From positions 324,501-388,500 of the forward strand of contig NZ_JABXYT010000001.1 in assembly GCF_013394775.1 (NCBI RefSeq): 64,000 nt of DNA, given 5' to 3'. Of the stretch, positions 58,099 through 64,000 are shown piece by piece. Below the pieces are notes generated by a model. The model ran no database searches. It was not told where the DNA came from and was given only the letters and a program-made list of their open reading frames with translations. Within the stretch, counting starts at the first letter, position 1. Every line of letters begins with the position of its first letter. Origin of the DNA: Oribacterium sp. oral taxon 102 (GTDB taxonomy: Bacteria; Bacillota; Clostridia; Lachnospirales; Lachnospiraceae). Made by a program: the position numbers and the translations under genes.

Positions 58099-59538
58099 TT
58101 ATTCAGTCTCCAATCTCTGATGACCAGCCAGCCACATAACCGATTTTTTTAATGCTTCTATAGTTTTGGTTTCCAGTACACATCTGGCATTCCTTCTCCC
58201 TGCCAGCTTCAGCCTGTCCAAAAGATCAATCTCCCCATCTCCGAGAGCCAGGTGATTCTTCGGCGGCTTTTCTGATCCGTCATGAATATGAAAATGTATC
58301 AGATGCTCCTGATGTTCCCTGATAAACGGAACATCCTTCTCACCGATTGACTTGGAATGTCCAATATCCCAGGTCAAACCGAACTTTGGACTTTTAAGCA
58401 GATAATTGATGGCCTTTTTCTCGTAATCCCGGAATCCATCCGTGTTCTCAATGACAATCATCACATCGCTGCCATCGATCCATTCTTCGCATTTGGTACG
58501 AAAATCAGCAATGGACATCATATAAGTGTCGAAATCACGATCATACATTTGTACCTTCCGATCAGGTAAAGTAATGTATATGCCGTGGTTCATGTGCATA
58601 TTAAGAGTAAACGGCTGACTGCTGTCTCCATACTGATCGCGCAAGAACAACAACTTTTTTGCCACCGCAATTGACCGGCGAACTGTTTCCAGATATGCAT
58701 TTGACACCAGCCTATTGAAGTCAGCAATGTTCAGATTCTCGTCAAGATGGATGGTATAGTAGATTCCTGCTTGTTCCGCTATCTTAACCAGAGGATCTAT
58801 ATGCTCCAGCCGATCCACCTGATACTCTGGGAAATTCATATTCAGTTCAATGAATTTGAGACCAAGACTACTGCAAAGTGCTCCATTATCTTCCAGTGTC
58901 TTATTCTCAATAAGTGTCGGCATCCTGAACTGTATCATCCTATTATCCTCCAGATCATACTGAACATTATTATTCTCTTCACCATCTTTCTTACAGCGAT
59001 TTTCAGCCACAAGTTTTGTCCATCCATTCACATCTGCTTCCTTGATTACTTCCCTCTGTAGTTTCATTACGGCGATTACTTCTTCGCCATCCATTTCACC
59101 AGTTTCGGTAAATCCAAATGAACTATATAATCGACGTGCAACGTCATTCTCAGGCTCATAAGATAGCCAGCAATACTCAGCCTCTCCGCAAGGAAATGCC
59201 CTGATAAAGTCTAAAGCAAGTTTAACGGCTTCCTTGCCAAATCCTTTTCCTTGATAAGCCTTATCAATCATAAGCCTCCACAGGTTATAGTTTCCTTTAG
59301 CTATCTCTGGCGCATCGTCCCAATAATCATCGATATCAAAACCTATCATAAGAAATCCAACCGGCACATCACCATCATAAATGCCAAATGGAAATGCATA
59401 CCCATTTGCTGTAATTGCTGTATAAGCCTCAACTATGCTTGTATCATTGCTCGCCACAAAACTTTTCTGGTCATCCAAAACCTTCAGTTTCAGAAGCTCC
59501 CATACGTTTTTTACATTGACTTTCTCTAACCTAAGCAT
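58099..59538 (-). CDS. Fusion of a GNAT acetyltransferase with a sugar-phosphate isomerase-like TIM barrel
   Basis: Protein of 479 aa from ATG 59538 (a GTG four codons earlier is possible). Residues about 1-155 are a SpeG/PaiA-like GNAT domain: WRLMIDKAYQGKGFGKEAVK is the acetyl-CoA loop and NDVARRLYSSFGFTETGEMD motif B. A charged linker follows (RCKKDGEENNNVQYDLEDNR). The rest is an AP-endonuclease-2/xylose-isomerase-like TIM barrel: LGLKFIELNMNFPEY, MIVIENTDGFRDYEKKAINY, FGLTWDIGHSKSIGE and HFHIHDGSEK with metal-ligand Glu, Asp and His. An internal ATG at 58938 (MIQFRMPTL) has GGAGG eight bases upstream, so the barrel may also be made alone (279 aa). Substrates unknown. Confidence 0.8.
   Translation of the reverse strand: MLRLEKVNVKNVWELLKLKVLDDQKSFVASNDTSIVEAYTAITANGYAFPFGIYDGDVPVGFLMIGFDIDDYWDDAPEIAKGNYNLWRLMIDKAYQGKGFGKEAVKLALDFIRAFPCGEAEYCWLSYEPENDVARRLYSSFGFTETGEMDGEEVIAVMKLQREVIKEADVNGWTKLVAENRCKKDGEENNNVQYDLEDNRMIQFRMPTLIENKTLEDNGALCSSLGLKFIELNMNFPEYQVDRLEHIDPLVKIAEQAGIYYTIHLDENLNIADFNRLVSNAYLETVRRSIAVAKKLLFLRDQYGDSSQPFTLNMHMNHGIYITLPDRKVQMYDRDFDTYMMSIADFRTKCEEWIDGSDVMIVIENTDGFRDYEKKAINYLLKSPKFGLTWDIGHSKSIGEKDVPFIREHQEHLIHFHIHDGSEKPPKNHLALGDGEIDLLDRLKLAGRRNARCVLETKTIEALKKSVMWLAGHQRLETE
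58936..58956 (-). promoter_or_regulatory. Internal ribosome site and start for the TIM-barrel part
   Basis: CTGGAGGATAATAGG followed by ATG (58936-58938) inside the linker of the fusion. The spacing is ideal, and the residues after the ATG are where stand-alone family members begin. Confidence 0.5.
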
Positions 59539-59564
59539 ATGCGTTCTCACTTCTTCTTTTTCGG

Positions 59565-61064
59565 TTATTCCGATACATTCAGAATATACTTCCCTTTTCC
59601 TTTTCCTTGTATAGCTTTAATCAGACCATTTTCCTCCATCATCTTCAAAACCAGCCTCGCTTTTGTGGTCTGGCAGGAAAGAATCCTCATCACCTCTTTT
59701 GACGAGATCACCTGCAGGATATCCACTTCTTCGATAATCAGCCCTGCATCCGCAGCGTCCTTAGAAGATACCTGACCTTCTATTTCTCTCTTTTTCATTA
59801 TCTCAATCAACGCGTCCTTTCCTTGAATCGACGCGTCGTTTCTCTCAATCGACGCGTTTTCAGCCTGAATCGACGCAGCATCCGTCGATTTACCTTCAAA
59901 GGACGCGCTCATCACCGTCGTTTTGAGGATGAAAGTGCTGTTGTTGAAGACCGGATCGGGCAAACCGACTGCCTCCAGTTCCTTGCACATCCTGTCAACG
60001 CCCTCGCCGTATTCCTTCACATATCCATAATCCTTCAGGAATGCGGCAATCTTCGGATTCCGGGAGAAGTGGGTGTAACGGATATTTTCTTTCTTCACCA
60101 TACCGGCAAAGGTACCAGGGCTGTCCACTTCCAGCCGGTCATCGAACATCTTGATCTGAATATCCGTGCCCTTGATGGCATAGTCGCGGTGGGTAGCTGC
60201 GTTAACCACGATCTCGGTGCGGACGAACTCGCTGTATTCTTCCTCAGTGACGAAAATGCCATCATGACCAAGATAGGTCTTCTCCTTCATCTGGATCTTG
60301 ATGAAATCGACAGCTTTTTCCACCTGCTCCAGGATACGACCTTCAAAGATTACGTCCTTGACCACGTTCATATCCTTGCCCACCTTAGCCTCTGTGCCGT
60401 CATAGCGAATAAAACGGATAAACGCACGAGGGAAGAACAGCTGTGGATTTTTGCCAAACAGCAGGATTGCAGCCACGGAAACCTGATCCCTGCCATCCTT
60501 CACGGTGACGAACTTCTTATTCTCCCGGACATATTCCTCCGGTGACTTGCTATAGCCAATCCGCCTGCAGTAGCTCCGCACAAAGTCCAGGTCGAGATCG
60601 TCGATGGAAGCATCCGCCACAGGCTCGTCCTCGTAATATCGCACACCCTTAGCGTACATCAGCGTCATGCGGTCATTGAAATCCAGCTTCTTGCTTTTAT
60701 CCCCGACACGAAGGAATGCCTCGTCCGCCTGATTGGCATGGAGAAGCGGACTGGCTTCAATATGCATCAGAAGCACATGATCCGGCTGTCCTTTGTAGTT
60801 TGTGCATTCCACCATCTCCGTGGTTATCGGAACCGTCGGATTGCAGAAATCTATCGGTGTCCGCAGGATCTCGTTCAGCTGCTCCTCATGGTAATCAACG
60901 CCTTCAATCCTGCGATGCTTGTCTGAGATGCCGATGGCAATCGTGCCGCCGTCCGCATTGGCAAAAGCACAGATGGTATCCGACAGATCTGCCGGTTTGA
61001 TCTGTATGCTCTTGCGGTCAAATATTTGCTTCTCGTTCTTTTTAAGAACTTCATCTATCGTCAT
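59565..61064 (-). CDS. AlbA_2 (Schlafen-like) ATP-binding protein
   Basis: Protein of 499 aa. Residues about 15-125 are an AlbA_2/Schlafen domain: FDRKSIQIKPADLSDTICAF, ANADGGTIAIGISD and EEQLNEILRTPIDFCNPTVP. The middle part is the HATPase-like C-terminal region seen in these proteins (RTEIVVNAATHRDYAIKGTD, KMFDDRLEVDSPGTF, then GYVKEYGEGVDRMCKELEAV). Residues about 395-420 consist of heptad-like units ASIQAEN-ASIERND-ASIQGKD from a 21-base tandem repeat. A C-terminal winged helix follows (ISSKEVMRILSCQTTKARLV). ATG 61064 follows AGGTGACGGCTA. Such proteins are reported as regulators and as parts of defence islands. Confidence 0.83.
   Translation of the reverse strand: MTIDEVLKKNEKQIFDRKSIQIKPADLSDTICAFANADGGTIAIGISDKHRRIEGVDYHEEQLNEILRTPIDFCNPTVPITTEMVECTNYKGQPDHVLLMHIEASPLLHANQADEAFLRVGDKSKKLDFNDRMTLMYAKGVRYYEDEPVADASIDDLDLDFVRSYCRRIGYSKSPEEYVRENKKFVTVKDGRDQVSVAAILLFGKNPQLFFPRAFIRFIRYDGTEAKVGKDMNVVKDVIFEGRILEQVEKAVDFIKIQMKEKTYLGHDGIFVTEEEYSEFVRTEIVVNAATHRDYAIKGTDIQIKMFDDRLEVDSPGTFAGMVKKENIRYTHFSRNPKIAAFLKDYGYVKEYGEGVDRMCKELEAVGLPDPVFNNSTFILKTTVMSASFEGKSTDAASIQAENASIERNDASIQGKDALIEIMKKREIEGQVSSKDAADAGLIIEEVDILQVISSKEVMRILSCQTTKARLVLKMMEENGLIKAIQGKGKGKYILNVSE
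59804..59887 (-). repeat. Four 21-base tandem repeats within the AlbA_2 gene
   Basis: Units starting at 59804, 59825, 59846 and 59867, each with a core close to AATCGACGCG, encode a heptapeptide (D)ASIxxxx. In-frame copy changes would lengthen or shorten the linker before the winged helix. Confidence 0.8.
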
Positions 61065-61080
61065 TAGCCGTCACCTGCCT

Positions 61081-61818
61081 TTAAAATATAATTGAGATAT
61101 CGCCATGAAGCGCAATTCTGATAATTCCTATTATCACCAGGTGCGCCGGATAATACACATAGAAAAACCATTTCATTCTCTTCCACTTTCCACGCTCGCC
61201 ATTATACTGTGCGAGAATCGGAATCGTAAGGAATGTGAACATCTGCAGAGCCCCATACAGCTTGTCAAGGAACAGGAAATATACCGCCGCATAGATAAAG
61301 CTCCATAAAACGATATCCCTCGCCTGCAGCTTAAACTTTCCCCTATGAACATGCAGGCCAAATGGGCACATGACCGCAATGCTCGACCAGTCCGAAGGAA
61401 AGGAGATCAGGCATATCGCAATGATGCTTATAATCTTAACCCACTGTGGTATTCGATCCTGATTGCATATCCAGATCAAGACTGCTGCCCATGCCAGAGA
61501 CCACATAACACTTGTTTGATTAAATGTACCTGTAGATAACGGCAGGAAGGGTATGCCGAATGCAAAGTCATATGCAAAATGCGATATGACGGCAAACAAG
61601 AACAACCTGCCGATGTATTTACCCATGTTTCTGGTATAATGGCAGCCTTCCACAATGAAGAACCACATGATAGGAGCCGTGAGCCTGCCGATGATATGCA
61701 ATACAAATACATACCACACCGCCTGTGTTCCCGGAAAGAAAGCCCACGTCAAATGATCTATCGTCATGGCAACAATAGCAATCAGCTTTATTTGATTTGC
61801 GTTGAGCTTCTTTTCCAT
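61081..61818 (-). CDS. TraX-family membrane protein
   Basis: Polytopic membrane protein, 245 aa, about seven to eight hydrophobic segments. The TraX family signature is near the start (IKLIAIVAMTIDHLTWAFFP) with APIMWFFIVEGCHYTRNMGK and YIGRLFLFAVISHFAYDFAF. ATG 61818 follows GGGAGATTCAAGT. TraX of F plasmid acetylates pilin; chromosomal relatives in Firmicutes have unknown acceptors. Sits between the AlbA_2 gene and the DUF262/DUF1524 gene on the same strand. Confidence 0.87.
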   Translation of the reverse strand: MEKKLNANQIKLIAIVAMTIDHLTWAFFPGTQAVWYVFVLHIIGRLTAPIMWFFIVEGCHYTRNMGKYIGRLFLFAVISHFAYDFAFGIPFLPLSTGTFNQTSVMWSLAWAAVLIWICNQDRIPQWVKIISIIAICLISFPSDWSSIAVMCPFGLHVHRGKFKLQARDIVLWSFIYAAVYFLFLDKLYGALQMFTFLTIPILAQYNGERGKWKRMKWFFYVYYPAHLVIIGIIRIALHGDISIIF

Positions 61819-61862
61819 ACTTGAATCTCCCGTTAAGAATTTTGTTTCATATCCACTAAATC

Positions 61863-64000
61863 TTACTTCGCTATGTACGGCACAATCACATCGTAGAACT
61901 TCTTCGTCCAGTCAGCATGGAAGTTTGCCATCTGAAGCCAGTCAGTCTCATTCTCTATGCTGACATTATTCAGCTGTATATATACCTTCGACGATTTGAT
62001 ATCATCGCCTCTATTCCACTGAAGGGCAGTTCCCAGTTCCGACTCAATCTCTGCCTTGTGCGTGTAAAGGCTATCGAAGGCGTTCTTGTTTTCCTGCTTG
62101 TCGCTTCTGCTGAAAACGACCTCCGCACGGGCTGCATCATAATTTGCTACGCAGCAAAGATAAAAACCACCTATCCCAAAGAAGCCATTAATCCAGTTAT
62201 CTCTGGACGGATTCACATTGGAGAAGGAGCCTCCTTCACCATGTGCCTTCTGGATGACCGGAAGGGCATATGTCCAGTATTTCCTTCTGAGCTCATATCG
62301 GCTTCCAGGCTCGTCTGAGTTAGATTCGTTTTCGTCCCGTAGATAAAATACCAGATCTGCCGGTTCCTCATCATATAGTTTAAACAGCCGGTTCAGGACG
62401 GAAAGCTTACTTGCTGTGCTTGTGTTCGTCCATACATAAATGCCGTCACCCACTTCCAGAGACTTCGTGAAAGCGTCTTTATTTGTGCTGAAATGGAGAG
62501 CAATATTCTCCTCATCTGAAAGAGCCAGCTTAGTGATTACCGATTTATCCTCATCGTACAGAATCTGTATCACCTTCTGGAACATCTCCACCCAGCTTGA
62601 AACCGGCTGCTCCGTGTTCTTAAATGTAAACTTCGCTATCAGCCTTCCGGTCAGTTCATCCTCGTCTTCAAGCGTATATGTATCAAGTTGCTTTTCTTCC
62701 GGTTTATAATCCGTACTCGGCATAGACCAGATATCCAGAGCCCTGCCTGTAAGATACTCACTGCGCTCTTCAAGTTCCGCAAGCGTCCACTTGTCCTTTT
62801 TTCCAATCCAGGTATTCATGCGGATGCCACTGTCATCAAAACCATTCTCCATAGTTTTCTTTTCTGTGAAGGAGCTGTTGCTGTATTTTGAGTTGTAGGC
62901 AGTCAGCGTCAAATTGGCAATCCTATGTAGCCACTGCTCATGAATCTGTTCGTAATCTTCGCCAAGCTCTTTCTGCCATATAGGCGTAAGGTGCTGTGGC
63001 ATAATATGCTCAATCGAATACGTACCGTCATCGCAATGGCGATACACATCCTTATCCTCAGAGGTGCCGAAGTTTTCGATACGTTCGAGGATATATATTT
63101 TGTTTTTGCTGTTCATCAGATACACTGCCCTGTCTGCAAACGCAGCGGCAAATTCCTCGTCCTCCGGGAAGCGGGCACGCTCTTTCTTGGACAGCAGCGC
63201 AAATTTAAGCTTTTCAACGTAATTATCATCTGTACCATCGTATCTGATAATCTCCCGATGAAGCATCAGGAAAATCTTATTCAGAGCATTCGTAGGAAGA
63301 TCGCACATCGTCCTTCTGAAAAGATAGTTTTCTGTTGTCAAGAAGATATCTGTAACCTGGCTGAGCGTAATCTTGTTCTCGTTGTATAGTCTCAGTACCT
63401 CCAGGAAGCACGGCCTCGTGACCGTTGTTTCCAGCCTGTTCAAACGTGCAATACAGGCATCAAGTGCTTTGTTGCCCGTACTGCTTCCCAGAAGGATCTG
63501 ATACCGTTTTGCGTATGCCAGCATTTCAGCTAACAGAGGCTCTGTTTCTATATTTCCAAGCTCCACATAATCTTTGAAATTGGTGTAAATTTTCTTCTGC
63601 TGCGGAATAGCCTGCTGCTTCACGCTTAAATAATCCCTGATGAATGCACTGACATCATATTTCGTACAAACCTCAATCTTGTTCCAGTATTTCTCGTAGA
63701 AGTCTTCCTGCTCCTTAGAAGGCAAGCCCATCAGGATGAAGTTCCTGATCTTATCACCTTCACTAAGGTCAAGCCCTGTCGAGTTCAGACTCTCGAAAAT
63801 CAGCTGCGGATTGTCGTCCATATCCAGCCGGATGTTTATAATCTCCAGACAGCAGATTGCGTCATAAAGCTGGTCGATGGTGATTTCCTGTTTCTGAATG
63901 CGGTCATAAAAATAATCGTAGTTCACAGTCAGATTGGATTCGCGGATATGCTCCGTTGGATCAGAGAACAGCTTCCCGAATGCCGTCTGATCATTCTTTA
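61863..64000 (-). CDS. DUF262/DUF1524 protein (GmrSD-like nuclease), runs off the right edge
   Basis: At least 712 codons; the frame is open through 64000, so the start and the DUF262 DGQQR-type catalytic region lie outside. A GTG at 63926 is not the start, because the reading continues upstream (AFGKLFSDPTEHIRESNLTV). Visible parts: the DUF262 helical region (NPQLIFESLNSTGLDLSEGD, KIRNFILMGL), then DUF1524 with the HNH-like YSIEHIMPQ and RIANLTLTAYNSKYSNSSF (about residues 300-370 of the visible frame). A C-terminal DUF4268-like domain follows (SRYELRRKYWTYALPVIQKA). Family members include GmrSD, which cuts modified phage DNA. Defence is an inference from domain content and neighbours. Confidence 0.88.
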   Translation of the reverse strand, partial: KNDQTAFGKLFSDPTEHIRESNLTVNYDYFYDRIQKQEITIDQLYDAICCLEIINIRLDMDDNPQLIFESLNSTGLDLSEGDKIRNFILMGLPSKEQEDFYEKYWNKIEVCTKYDVSAFIRDYLSVKQQAIPQQKKIYTNFKDYVELGNIETEPLLAEMLAYAKRYQILLGSSTGNKALDACIARLNRLETTVTRPCFLEVLRLYNENKITLSQVTDIFLTTENYLFRRTMCDLPTNALNKIFLMLHREIIRYDGTDDNYVEKLKFALLSKKERARFPEDEEFAAAFADRAVYLMNSKNKIYILERIENFGTSEDKDVYRHCDDGTYSIEHIMPQHLTPIWQKELGEDYEQIHEQWLHRIANLTLTAYNSKYSNSSFTEKKTMENGFDDSGIRMNTWIGKKDKWTLAELEERSEYLTGRALDIWSMPSTDYKPEEKQLDTYTLEDEDELTGRLIAKFTFKNTEQPVSSWVEMFQKVIQILYDEDKSVITKLALSDEENIALHFSTNKDAFTKSLEVGDGIYVWTNTSTASKLSVLNRLFKLYDEEPADLVFYLRDENESNSDEPGSRYELRRKYWTYALPVIQKAHGEGGSFSNVNPSRDNWINGFFGIGGFYLCCVANYDAARAEVVFSRSDKQENKNAFDSLYTHKAEIESELGTALQWNRGDDIKSSKVYIQLNNVSIENETDWLQMANFHADWTKKFYDVIVPYIAK

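Overview
The window reads as a chromosomal segment of a Gram-positive anaerobe of class Clostridia, most like family Lachnospiraceae. The signs are strong AGGAGG ribosome sites, sigma-A promoters of TTGACA/TATAAT type, glycyl-radical enzymes, BMP-type and Opp-type lipoprotein transporters, a CIRCE-controlled Hsp20 and a tRNA-Arg(CCT). This placement comes from gene content and protein flavour, not from a marker gene.

Positions 1-39.2 kb are GC-rich and look like resident chromosome. From left to right: the start of hisC (minus strand, cut by the window edge); a nucleoside-type BMP ABC transporter (lipoprotein 850-1965; ATPase and two permeases 4764-8310) that encloses yjjI-yjjW, a glycyl-radical enzyme of unknown function and its activase; an ABC-F ATPase with a hairpin leader; a LysR regulator and a YbaK-type deacylase; a Lit-like lipoprotein transacylase coupled to hflX; a glutaredoxin-like protein; a lipoprotein; a large Cna-B/SpaA-like surface protein; recD2; a zinc-ribbon/secreted-protein pair; tRNA-Arg; a methyltransferase; and a DUF134-NifX regulator. 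A long co-directional cluster (25.8-38.6 kb) then joins an oligopeptide-type ABC transporter to an alpha-L-fucosidase, a DeoR regulator, CutC, a double transglutaminase-like protein and a C69 dipeptidase, followed by hsp20 under a CIRCE element.

Positions 39.3-50.1 kb form an acquired, visibly AT-richer island. Two direct copies of one IS3-family (IS150-like) element, the right one truncated, bracket a LacI-type regulator with two sugar-binding domains, an RbsBAC-like ABC transporter, a divergent GH32-like glycosidase and a PfkB kinase. This looks like a fructoside-utilisation operon with its own operators and terminators.

Positions 50.1-57.5 kb hold the wreck of a type I restriction-modification locus. 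A second IS3 element ends hsdR after about 200 codons. An IS481-like element flanked by an exact 25-bp direct repeat separates a third specificity domain from hsdS. The hsdS gene has a stop at codon 48 and carries 36 copies of the octamer TTGTCTGT near its 3' end. A rhuM-like gene sits between hsdS and hsdM, and hsdM lacks its 5' part.

Positions 57.5-64 kb, all on the minus strand, carry a GNAT acetyltransferase, a GNAT-TIM barrel fusion, an AlbA_2/Schlafen-like ATP-binding protein, a TraX-like membrane protein and most of a DUF262/DUF1524 (GmrSD-like) nuclease that runs off the right edge. Together with the restriction remnants this looks like an accessory, partly defensive region.
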